Shown one piece after another: positions 33,537 through 41,060 of a DNA stretch of 44,895 nucleotides. Source of the stretch: JANXSS01 sp025356535 (GTDB taxonomy: Bacteria > Pseudomonadota > Gammaproteobacteria > Burkholderiales > Burkholderiaceae_D). Numbering within the stretch: position 1 is the first letter of the stretch; each line of letters starts with the position of its first letter. Made by a program: the position numbers and the translations under genes. The stretch is taken from contig JAYUMU010000020.1 in NCBI GenBank assembly GCA_043762325.1, forward strand, positions 1 to 44,895, written 5' to 3'. The notes under the pieces were generated by a model. That model worked only from the letters and a program-made list of their open reading frames with translations, was not told where the DNA came from and did not search any database.

Positions 33537-36500
33537 TCAGACATCCGGATGGCGATCCAGCGGCGACAGGTTCACCGCCGCGCCGCGCACCGGCGCGGGC
33601 GCGGCGGCCGCCTCCTGCCGATGCCACTTGCGCGCGATCCAGGCGCCGAAATCATCGAGGTAGGTATAGATCACCGGCACCACCACCAAGGTCAGCAGGG
33701 ATGAAGTGATGATGCCGCCGATGACCGCCTGCCCCATCGGCGCGCGCTGCTCGGAACCCTCGGCCAGCCCGAAGGCCAGCGGCACCATGCCGAACACCAT
33801 CGCCAGGGTCGTCATCAGGATCGGCCGCAGCCGCACGTGCGCGGCTTCCAGCAATGCCGTGTGCCGGTCCACGCCGGTCTTCCTGACCTGGTTGGTGAAA
33901 TCGACCAGCAGGATCGCGTTTTTCGTGACCAGTCCCATGAGCATGATGAAGCCGATGATGGAAAACATGTTCAGTGTCGAGCGGAAGAACATCAGCGACA
34001 AAAACACGCCGATCAAGGTCAGCGGCAGCGCCGACATGATCGCAACGGGCTGCAGGAAGCTGGCGAACTGCGAGGCCAGGATCATGTAGATGAAGATGAT
34101 TGCCAAGAGCAGGGCCGAGAGGGCGTAGCCGGCCGACTCGTTCATGCTCTTGGTCGAGCCGCCGATCTTGTAGCGGTAGCCGGGCTGCAGACTGACGGTG
34201 TCGAGCATCTTCTTGATGTCGGCGCTGGCTTGTCCTGCCGAGCGGCCGACCACGTTTGCCGACAGTTCGACTTCGCGGTTGAGGTCGCGCCGGTTGATCT
34301 GGTTGGCGCCGAAGGACGGCTCGATGGTGGCCACCTGGCGCAGCGGCACCATCTTCGGCGAGCCGTCGGCATTGGTCTGGCTGCTGGTCAGCATCAGGCG
34401 CGAGAGGTCCTCGGCTTTGTTGCGGTCGCCCGGCGCCAGGCGCACGTTGACGTCGTAGTTCTCGTCGTCCGGTGCGCGCCAGGTGCTGGCGGCTTCGCCT
34501 GCAAGGAGGGGCCGCAGGGCGTCGCCGATCTGCTGCACGCCGATGCCCAGGTCGGCGCCGAGTTCGCGTTTCGGCGTGACCGAAATCGTGGGTTTCTGCG
34601 CCTTCAGGCTCGAATCGATGTCGACCACGCCGCCGATGCCGCGCAGCTTGCCCTGCACTTCGTCGGACAGGCGCGCCAGTTGCTTCAAGTCCGGTCCGAG
34701 CAGCGAAAAGCGGATCTGCTTGGAGTCGCCGCCGACGCCGTCCAGAGTCCCGATATGCGTGACGGTAATGCCGCCGATACGGGTCAGGCGCGCGCGCAGG
34801 GGCATGCTCATCTGCACCGTGCTGCGGGTACGCTCGGCGCGCGGTATCAGGCGGATGAAGACGGTTGCATAGCTCTTGCCGGCGGCGTTGCCGGTGTTGA
34901 CGGTGCTGTAGATGTCGCGCACTTCAGGAAATTCGCGCAGCACCGCTTCGACCTGGCGCACCTTCGATTCGGTAAATTCCAGCGACGAGCCGACCGGCGT
35001 GAAGAACGTCACGCCGGTTTCCGAGTAATCGGCCTGCGGCACGAATTCGCTGCCGATCAGGCCCGACACCGGCAAGGCCAGGCCGATCGCAAAACTGGCA
35101 ACGGCAATCGCCAGCGTCGACTTGCGGTGCGCCAGCGACCATTTCAGCAGGCGCTGATATACCGCCGAGAACCGGTCGACCAGGCGCGAGAAGGCTTCGA
35201 GCACGCGGCCGATGCTGCGGTCGTACCAGTTGCGTTGGCCGGGGGGCTTGTCCTGCCTGCCATGCGCATCCGGGTCGGGCCAGATCGACGAGAGCATCGG
35301 GTCGAGCGTAAACGACACGAACATCGAGATCAGCACCGCGGCGGTGACGGTCACGCCGAACTGGTGAAAGAACCTGCCGATGATGCCGCCCATGAAGCCC
35401 ACCGGCAGGAACACGGCGACGATCGAAAAGGTGGTGGCCAGCACCGCCAGGCCGATTTCGGCGGTGCCTTCCAGTGCCGCATTGCGATGCGTCTTGAAGC
35501 GGCCGTTGACCTTCATGCCGGCGTGGCGCACGATGTTTTCGCGCACCACGATGGCGTCGTCGATCAAGAGACCCACGCACAGCGACAGCGCCATCAGGGT
35601 GATGGTGTTGATGGTAAAGCCGAACATGTACATGAACAGAAAGGTGCCGATCAGCGCCACCGGCAGGGTAAGACCCGTGATGACGGTCGAGCGCCAGGAG
35701 TTCAGGAACAGGAAGACGATCAGTATGGTCAGCAGCGCGCCCTCGATCAGGGTCTTGCGCACGTTCTTGACGCCGACGCGGATCTGCCGCGCGCCATCCT
35801 TGATGACCTCGATCTTCACGCCCGGATAGAGCGCCTTCATGGTCGGGCCCAGGTCGGTCAGGGCGGCCGTCAATGCATCGGCGACTTCGATCGTGTTCTG
35901 GCCCTGCGCCTTCAGGACGTTCAGCGCCAGGGTGCGCTGGCCGTTGTAGAGCGCCAGCGACTCCTGCTCTTCCTGGCCGTCGACCACCGATGCGATCTGC
36001 GCCAGCGTCACCGGCTCGCCGCCGCGGCGCGCCACGATGATGCGGGAGAAGTCTTCCGGATTCTTGATGCGGCCCTGCACCTGCACCACTTTCTCGGTGC
36101 TCTGGGAACGGATCGCGCCGGTCGGCAATTCCTGGTTTTCCGCCTTGATGGCGCGAATGACCTGGTCGACGCCGATGCCGAGCGCTTCCATCTCGTTGGG
36201 TTTCACATAGATGTCGATCTCGCGCTTGACGCCACCGACCAGCGTGACCGAGCCCACGCCGCGGGCGTTTTCCAGGCGCTTTTTGACGACCTGGTCGGCA
36301 ATCGTGGTCAGTTCGCGCAGCGAGCGCTGGCGCGCGCCGGGCTCGTTTGCAACCGAGATCGAAAAGATCGGCAGGTCGGCCGGGTCATACCGGGTGATGC
36401 GCGGCTCCTTGACTTCCTTCCTGAAGATCGACTTGATCAGGGCGACCTTTTCGCGCACGTCCTGCGCAGCCTGCGCCGGGTCCACCGTCAGGTCGAATTC

Positions 36501-36779
36501 GATGATGACGACCGACGAGCCTTCGTAGGAGCGCGAGGTCAGCGCATTGATGCCGGAGATCGTGTTGACCGCTTCCTCGACGCGGCGCGTGACGTCGGAC
36601 TCGATGGTTTCGGGCGAGGCGCCGGGATACTCGGTCTGCACCACCACCACCGGGAAGGTCACGTCGGGAAACTGGTCGACGCGCAGGCGCTGGTAGGAAA
36701 ACAGGCCGAGCACGACGAAGGCCACCATCATCATGGTGGCCAGCACCGGATTGCCGATACTGATGCGTGTGAACCACAT
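33537..36779 (-). CDS. RND efflux permease (second system, HAE1-like)
   Basis: A 1080-residue inner-membrane proton-driven exporter. It starts MWFTRISIGNPVLATMMMVA, with YPGASPETIESDVTRRVEEA in the porter domain, the relay aspartates in CVGLLIDDAIVVRENIVRH and the C-terminal GLVTKNAILLVDFTNQVRK. It differs clearly from the AcrB-like pump at 19577-22777: the N-terminus (RISIGNPVLA) is of the type common in single-permease RND systems of proteobacteria. AAGGA lies about 8 nt before the ATG on the minus strand. The adaptor ends 32 nt upstream. No channel gene is immediately attached; tolC at 30834 is the nearest candidate. Confidence 0.96.
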   Translation of the reverse strand: MWFTRISIGNPVLATMMMVAFVVLGLFSYQRLRVDQFPDVTFPVVVVQTEYPGASPETIESDVTRRVEEAVNTISGINALTSRSYEGSSVVIIEFDLTVDPAQAAQDVREKVALIKSIFRKEVKEPRITRYDPADLPIFSISVANEPGARQRSLRELTTIADQVVKKRLENARGVGSVTLVGGVKREIDIYVKPNEMEALGIGVDQVIRAIKAENQELPTGAIRSQSTEKVVQVQGRIKNPEDFSRIIVARRGGEPVTLAQIASVVDGQEEQESLALYNGQRTLALNVLKAQGQNTIEVADALTAALTDLGPTMKALYPGVKIEVIKDGARQIRVGVKNVRKTLIEGALLTILIVFLFLNSWRSTVITGLTLPVALIGTFLFMYMFGFTINTITLMALSLCVGLLIDDAIVVRENIVRHAGMKVNGRFKTHRNAALEGTAEIGLAVLATTFSIVAVFLPVGFMGGIIGRFFHQFGVTVTAAVLISMFVSFTLDPMLSSIWPDPDAHGRQDKPPGQRNWYDRSIGRVLEAFSRLVDRFSAVYQRLLKWSLAHRKSTLAIAVASFAIGLALPVSGLIGSEFVPQADYSETGVTFFTPVGSSLEFTESKVRQVEAVLREFPEVRDIYSTVNTGNAAGKSYATVFIRLIPRAERTRSTVQMSMPLRARLTRIGGITVTHIGTLDGVGGDSKQIRFSLLGPDLKQLARLSDEVQGKLRGIGGVVDIDSSLKAQKPTISVTPKRELGADLGIGVQQIGDALRPLLAGEAASTWRAPDDENYDVNVRLAPGDRNKAEDLSRLMLTSSQTNADGSPKMVPLRQVATIEPSFGANQINRRDLNREVELSANVVGRSAGQASADIKKMLDTVSLQPGYRYKIGGSTKSMNESAGYALSALLLAIIFIYMILASQFASFLQPVAIMSALPLTLIGVFLSLMFFRSTLNMFSIIGFIMLMGLVTKNAILLVDFTNQVRKTGVDRHTALLEAAHVRLRPILMTTLAMVFGMVPLAFGLAEGSEQRAPMGQAVIGGIITSSLLTLVVVPVIYTYLDDFGAWIARKWHRQEAAAAPAPVRGAAVNLSPLDRHPDV

Positions 36780-36811
36780 GGTCCGTGTCCTTCGTTTTTC
36801 GGTTTTTCGGT

Positions 36812-38026
36812 TTAGCGGTTGGCGACGGGGGTAGTGACCGGGGTGGCGACAGGAGCCGCCGGTTTTGCAAAGCTTACGACGGTTCCCGGCAGCAGGTTGC
36901 CCAGGTTGTTGCGCACCACCTGCGCGCCTTCTGCCAGGCCGCCGGTGATTTCGACGGCGCCGCCTTCACCGTCGTCGCCGGCGATGCCGACCGTGACCGG
37001 CACCCGGCGCAGCACGCCGCCCTCGACTGCATAGACGACGGTTGCGCCGTTGACGTTCTGGATGGCCGAGGCGGGCACCGCCAGGACGGCGCTGCGCCGG
37101 TTCAGTGTCAACTGCGCTTCGCCGAACATGCCCACGCGCAGCAGGCCCTGCGGATTGTCGACTGCGACATAGACGATGATCGAACGCGAGCCGGCCTGGG
37201 TCGAGGGATTGATGCGCGCGACCTTGCCGGCCATCGGCAGGGCCACGCCTTCGACTCTCAGCTGCACTTCCTGGCCGAGCACGACCCGCTGGATTTCACT
37301 GGTGGGCACGGATGCCTCCATTTCCATGCGGCGCAGGTCGACGATGTCGAGCAGGTGGAAGTCCGGCGACACCTTCTCGCCCGGCTGCACCGTGCGGTTG
37401 CTGACCAGGCCGCCGATCGGCGCACGCACGGTGGTGTCGGCCAGTGCTTTCTGCGTGACGTCCAGCGCAGCCTTGGCAGAATCGACATTCGCCTGGGCGA
37501 TCTGGTACTGGCTCGCTGCATTGTCGAAGGCGTTCTGGGAAATGAAACCTTTTGCCAGCAGCGCGGCATTGTTGTCGCGCGACTTGGTGGCGATGTCCTG
37601 CTGGCCGCGGGCGGCAGCCAGCACGCCGCGCGCCTGGGCGGCGCGGGCGTTGTATTCGGTCACGTCCATGCGCGCGACCACCTGGCCGGGCTGGACGGTC
37701 TCGCCTTCGCGCACCAGCACCTCGCGCACTTCGCCGGCAACCCGCGCCTTGACGGCTGCCTGATTGACGGCCCGCAGCGCGCCCGACAGCGGCAGCACCT
37801 GGCGCAGGTCGCGTGTCTTGACGATGGTGATGTCGCTGGCCAGCAGTTCGACGGTTGCCGGCGCGCCGGATGGGGCGACGGTGCCTGCCGCATTGGCCGC
37901 GCCGGCCACGGCTGCATTGCCGCCAGGCGAGGCCGGCGCGCGCATCGTGCGCAGCACGGTGGTGCCGACCGCCGCTGCAATCAGGACGAGGGCCAGGAGG
38001 ATCCAGAAGAGACGGGTTCTACGCAT
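36812..38026 (-). CDS. RND efflux periplasmic adaptor (second system)
   Basis: A 404-residue membrane-fusion protein. An N-terminal membrane anchor (LFWILLALVLIAAAVGTTVL, no lipobox) precedes the lipoyl-type half motif VKARVAGEVREVLVREGETV, a coiled coil (about residues 120-190) and TTVRAPIGGLVSNRTVQPGE. The start at 38026 (MRRTRLFWI) marks the anchor; the open frame upstream crosses a 15-bp tandem array read as His/Cys/Pro-rich sequence and is not coding. It lies between the TetR gene and permease and is probably in one operon with both. Confidence 0.95.
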   Translation of the reverse strand: MRRTRLFWILLALVLIAAAVGTTVLRTMRAPASPGGNAAVAGAANAAGTVAPSGAPATVELLASDITIVKTRDLRQVLPLSGALRAVNQAAVKARVAGEVREVLVREGETVQPGQVVARMDVTEYNARAAQARGVLAAARGQQDIATKSRDNNAALLAKGFISQNAFDNAASQYQIAQANVDSAKAALDVTQKALADTTVRAPIGGLVSNRTVQPGEKVSPDFHLLDIVDLRRMEMEASVPTSEIQRVVLGQEVQLRVEGVALPMAGKVARINPSTQAGSRSIIVYVAVDNPQGLLRVGMFGEAQLTLNRRSAVLAVPASAIQNVNGATVVYAVEGGVLRRVPVTVGIAGDDGEGGAVEITGGLAEGAQVVRNNLGNLLPGTVVSFAKPAAPVATPVTTPVANR

Positions 38027-38049
38027 GATGACGGGCAGGTTTCTCAAGT

Positions 38050-38154
38050 AGTGCTGGTTTGGACAGTGCTGGTTTGGACAGTGTTGGTTTAGACAGTGCT
38101 CGTAGGGACAGTGCTCGTTGGGACAGTGCCGGTCAGGACGGTGCCGGTGGAGGC
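38050..38154. repeat. Seven 15-bp tandem repeats spanning the TetR 3' end and the adaptor leader
   Basis: Units start at 38050, 38065, 38080, 38095, 38110, 38125 and 38140 (AGTGCTGGTTTGGAC type, decaying toward the right). On the minus strand each unit reads as five codons; those inside the TetR gene give its T-V-P-T-S tail. A single change in the unit at 38080 (GGTTTAG instead of GGTTTGG) creates the TetR stop codon. Loss or gain of units would leave the frame intact but change the tail and the distance to the adaptor gene. Confidence 0.9.
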
Positions 38155-38793
38155 CGGCGCCGCAAGGCCGTTCAGGATCAGGTCCAGGAAGCAGCGCAGG
38201 TACTCCTGCGGCGCGATCGACTCGGGCCGGCAGGCATTGAATGAATGTTTCCACATCATAAGCATCAACACCGGCGCGATGATGACATTCGTCGCCTGCA
38301 CTGCATCGACGCTGCGAAATTCGCCGCGTGACATGCCGCGCTCGAGCAGCCGGCGCACCATGCGGTCGGCGCGGCTGATGACTTCCTCGTGATAGAACCG
38401 GGCGACTTCCGGAAAATTCCCGGATTCGGCCATGATCAGCTTGGTGATGCCCGACAGCTTGGTGTCACCCACCCGCGCCCACCAGCCCAGCATGATCTCG
38501 CGAAACAGGTCGGCCGTCGGACCCTGGTACTGGTCGATGATTTCTTCGGCCTGGCCCAGCACCGGCAGCATGTTTTCCCGCACCACTGCCTTGAACAGCT
38601 CTTCCTTGTTGACGAAATACAAATACAGGGTGCCCTTGGAGACGCCGGCCAGCGCCGCGACGTCGTCCAGGCGGGTCGCAGCAAAGCCGCGCTCGACGAA
38701 CAGGTCGAGCGCGGCGGCGAGCAATTCTTGCGGCCGTGCGGTCTTGCGGCGCGCCCAGCGGGGTGCTTGCGTCTTGAACGGGCAGAGGCTCAT
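38089..38793 (-). CDS. TetR family regulator of the second RND system
   Basis: A 234-residue regulator. The helix-turn-helix region is ARPQELLAAALDLFVERGFA then TRLDDVAALAGVSKGTLYLYF (about residues 20-62), followed by a ligand-binding helical domain. The last ~20 residues are tandem-repeat derived (TGTVPTSTVPTSTV). It is the first gene of the leftward TetR-adaptor-permease unit; its promoter overlaps a 20-bp palindrome, so it probably represses its own operon. No strong ribosome site precedes ATG 38793. Confidence 0.94.
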   Translation of the reverse strand: MSLCPFKTQAPRWARRKTARPQELLAAALDLFVERGFAATRLDDVAALAGVSKGTLYLYFVNKEELFKAVVRENMLPVLGQAEEIIDQYQGPTADLFREIMLGWWARVGDTKLSGITKLIMAESGNFPEVARFYHEEVISRADRMVRRLLERGMSRGEFRSVDAVQATNVIIAPVLMLMMWKHSFNACRPESIAPQEYLRCFLDLILNGLAAPASTGTVLTGTVPTSTVPTSTV

Positions 38794-38802
38794 GATGTTT
38801 TA

Positions 38803-38822
38803 ATTACTGACGAGTCAGTAAT
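38803..38822. promoter_or_regulatory. Perfect 9+2+9 palindromic operator for the second TetR regulator
   Basis: ATTACTGAC and GTCAGTAAT are separated by GA, a layout typical of TetR-family operators. It sits 10-29 bp before the TetR ATG and covers the expected transcription start and the end of the -10 box. Confidence 0.8.
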
Positions 38823-38848
38823 ATAGGCGGCATGGCAGAAAGCGTCAA
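38820..38848 (-). promoter_or_regulatory. Sigma-70 type promoter for the TetR-adaptor-permease operon
   Basis: Reading leftward: TTGACG (38848-38843), a 17-bp spacer, then TATATT (38825-38820). Hexamers and spacing are close to ideal, and the transcription start would fall near 38813, inside the palindrome. This is the best promoter visible in the window. Confidence 0.78.
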
Positions 38849-38937
38849 GCCGCGCCGGCGCGACGGTATCGGCCTGCGGCGCGGCATGACAAAAAGCGCG
38901 CTTGCATGCGGCCCGAAGTCGGTACAATCGGCGGCCC

Positions 38938-39279
38938 ATGCAGATGCCGCCATCCCGGTTCCTATCCGACCTGCCCGAGGCCGCGCCAGTGGCCCTGGCC
39001 GAAACGCCGCCGCCGCAATCGACGCCCGTGCACTGCCGCCCCGGTTGCGGCGCCTGCTGCATCGCGCCGTCGATCTCGTCGGCCATTCCCGGCATGCCCC
39101 ACGGCAAACCGGCGGGCATGCGCTGCATCCAGCTCGATGCGGCCAACGGCTGCATGATTTTCAACGATCCGCGCCGCCCGGCCGTGTGCGCAAGTCTTGC
39201 GCCTTCTTCCGAAATGTGCGGCGACAATCGCAGGCAGGCAATGCATTATCTGCAGGAACTCGAACGCCTGACCGGCTGA
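38938..39279 (+). CDS. YkgJ-type cysteine-cluster protein
   Basis: A 113-residue protein with eight conserved-type cysteines: CRPGCGACC, MRCIQ, GCMIF, VCASL and MCG. This matches the YkgJ/UPF0153 zinc- or iron-chelating family of unknown function. ATG 38938 was chosen because upstream codons are not conserved in character. A TACAAT at 38923-38928 lies only 9 nt before the ATG, so the transcript may be nearly leaderless. It diverges from the second TetR gene. Confidence 0.85.
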   Translation: MQMPPSRFLSDLPEAAPVALAETPPPQSTPVHCRPGCGACCIAPSISSAIPGMPHGKPAGMRCIQLDAANGCMIFNDPRRPAVCASLAPSSEMCGDNRRQAMHYLQELERLTG

Positions 39280-39333
39280 TGACTGCCGCGCCGGGCGTCC
39301 GGTACTTACGACCACTATTCTGAAGGCTTTCTC

Positions 39334-39897
39334 ATGCTGCGAAAAACCCTGGCCGGCGCCGTCATGCTGTTCGTCTACACCGCCGTATTTTGGCTTGCCG
39401 GGTGCGCCAGCATGGCCGGCCCGCGCGAGGTCGAGATACCGCTTGCCAGGTTGCAGGAAGCCCTGGCGCGCAAGTTCCCGATCAGCCAGCGTTACCTCGG
39501 CCTGGTCGACATCGCCGCCACCAATCCGCGCGTGCAGGTCCAGGTGGAGTCCAACCGGCTGGTTGCAACCGTCGATGCGGCTATCACGCCGGTGTTCAAG
39601 CCGCGCCAACTCTCGGGCAGCTTCACGATCTCCGGCATTCCGGCAATCGATGCCCAGCGGCACATGGTGGTGCTGCACGAGCCGCGCACCGAGAAACTGA
39701 CGCTCGACGGTGTCGATCCGCTATTGACCAGTCAGCTGGCAAAGGTCAGCGACCTGCTGGCGCAACGCCTGCTGAGCGATGTCGCGCTGCATACTTTCGA
39801 TCCGGCGCAGTTCCGCCATGCCGGCGTGCAGTATTATCCGACCCGGATCAGGGCAACGCCGCAAGGCCTCGTGGTAACCTTCGAGCCGGTAAAATAG
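39334..39897 (+). CDS. DUF1439-like lipoprotein (YceB type)
   Basis: A 187-residue predicted lipoprotein with signal VMLFVYTAVFWLAGC and a lipobox cysteine at residue 24. The mature part starts with VEIPLARLQEALARKFPIS and continues with LVATVDAAIT, SGSFTISGIPAID and TFDPAQFRHAGVQYYPTR, resembling the LEA/tubular lipid-binding-like YceB family. It should be exported and anchored to an envelope membrane. Function is unknown. It follows the Cys-cluster gene by 54 nt. Confidence 0.85.
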   Translation: MLRKTLAGAVMLFVYTAVFWLAGCASMAGPREVEIPLARLQEALARKFPISQRYLGLVDIAATNPRVQVQVESNRLVATVDAAITPVFKPRQLSGSFTISGIPAIDAQRHMVVLHEPRTEKLTLDGVDPLLTSQLAKVSDLLAQRLLSDVALHTFDPAQFRHAGVQYYPTRIRATPQGLVVTFEPVK

Positions 39898-39933
39898 CGC
39901 GCCATTTACACCGGCCTGCTGCTGCCACCGCTG

Positions 39934-39959
39934 CGACGCCGGCAACATCGCCGGCGTCG
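39934..39959. terminator. 10-bp GC-rich hairpin between the lipoprotein gene and uppP
   Basis: CGACGCCGGC (39934-39943) pairs exactly with GCCGGCGTCG (39950-39959) around AACATC. It lies 37 nt after the lipoprotein stop. There is no T-run, so termination is likely but not certain. Confidence 0.5.
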
Positions 39960-40027
39960 TCTACCGCATCCACCGGCGTTGCCGGCGCCATGGCGTCGCC
40001 ACCTCATCGAACCTTTCTGGAAGCTGC

Positions 40028-40885
40028 ATGGACCCGATCCTGTTATTCAAAGCCCTGATCATGGGCATCGTCGAAGGCTTGACCGAATTCCTGCCGATTT
40101 CTTCGACCGGCCACCTGATCCTGGCCGGCAGCCTGCTCGACTTTACCGGCGAGAAGGTCAAGGTCTTCGAGATCGTCATCCAGGCCGGCGCCATCTTTGC
40201 CGTCTGCTGGGAATACCGCGCGCGCATCGCATCTGTCGTCGCCGGCCTGGGCAGCCAGCGCCGCTCGCAGAAATTCGTCATCAACCTGATCATCGCATTC
40301 CTGCCGGCGGCGTTTCTCGGCCTGCTGTTTGCCGCGAAAATCAAGGAAAAGCTGTTCGCACCGGTGCCGGTGGCGCTGGCCTTCATCCTCGGCGGGATCA
40401 TCATCCTGTGGGTCGAGCGCCGCCATCGCAACGGCGGCAGCGCCCACGATGCACGGGCCGATCGCCTGGCGCGCATCCAGAATGTCGACGACATGAGTGC
40501 GCTGGACGCACTGAAGATCGGCTGCGCGCAGGCATTCGCCCTGATTCCCGGCACCAGCCGTTCGGGTGCCACCATCATCGGCGGCATGCTGTTCGGGCTC
40601 TCGCGCAAGGCCGCCACCGAGTTCTCGTTTTTCCTGGCGATTCCGACGCTCCTGGCGGCAACCGTCTATTCGCTCTACAAGGCACGCGCGCTGCTATCCG
40701 CAGCCGACCTGCCGCTGTTCGGCGTGGGTACGCTGGCGGCATTCATCTCGGCGTTCTTCTGCGTGCGCTGGCTGTTGCGGTACATCAGCAGCCACGATTT
40801 CACGGCTTTTGCGTGGTACCGGATTGCTTTCGGGCTGGTTATACTGGCCACTGGCTTCAGCGGCCTGGTCGTGTGGGCCGACTGA
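40028..40885 (+). CDS. uppP: Undecaprenyl-diphosphatase
   Basis: A 285-residue polytopic membrane protein (BacA/UppP) that dephosphorylates undecaprenyl pyrophosphate to recycle the lipid carrier for peptidoglycan and surface polysaccharides; overexpression is known to give bacitracin resistance. The two active-site motifs are GIVEGLTEFLPISSTGHL (residues 13-30) and IPGTSRSGATIIGGML, in inverted-repeat helices. Length is normal. It precedes recQ with a 175-bp gap that contains a hexanucleotide array. Confidence 0.97.
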   Translation: MDPILLFKALIMGIVEGLTEFLPISSTGHLILAGSLLDFTGEKVKVFEIVIQAGAIFAVCWEYRARIASVVAGLGSQRRSQKFVINLIIAFLPAAFLGLLFAAKIKEKLFAPVPVALAFILGGIIILWVERRHRNGGSAHDARADRLARIQNVDDMSALDALKIGCAQAFALIPGTSRSGATIIGGMLFGLSRKAATEFSFFLAIPTLLAATVYSLYKARALLSAADLPLFGVGTLAAFISAFFCVRWLLRYISSHDFTAFAWYRIAFGLVILATGFSGLVVWAD

Positions 40886-40940
40886 CCGGATGCGCCGTTG
40901 GCCGTCACCGGCGATGTCATCGTAACGCCGTAGTCACTAT

Positions 40941-40992
40941 CGCAACCGCAACCGCAACCGCAACCGCAACCGCAACCGCAACCGCAACCGCA
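40941..40992. repeat. Hexanucleotide array, eight full CGCAAC units plus a partial
   Basis: Perfect tandem CGCAAC copies run from 40941 to 40988, followed by CGCA. It lies about 70 bp before the recQ start. Simple repeats of this size change length by slippage and could alter the recQ promoter or leader. On the minus strand it gives GTTGCG repeats. Confidence 0.93.
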
Positions 40993-41060
40993 GGGCGGCA
41001 CGCCGCAGCCCCGCAACCTAACCATCGGCCACTTGCAGCGGCCGGTACCGAGCGCCCATC

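Noticed and set aside
33837..36815. 992-codon open frame opposite the second RND permease
   Set aside because: Antisense shadow: His/Arg/Asp-rich translation with no domain, while the opposite strand encodes a full RND permease.
38027..38254. Longer His/Cys/Pro-rich N-terminus for the second adaptor
   Set aside because: It is the 15-bp array and the TetR gene end read in another frame; the membrane anchor at 38026 is the natural start.
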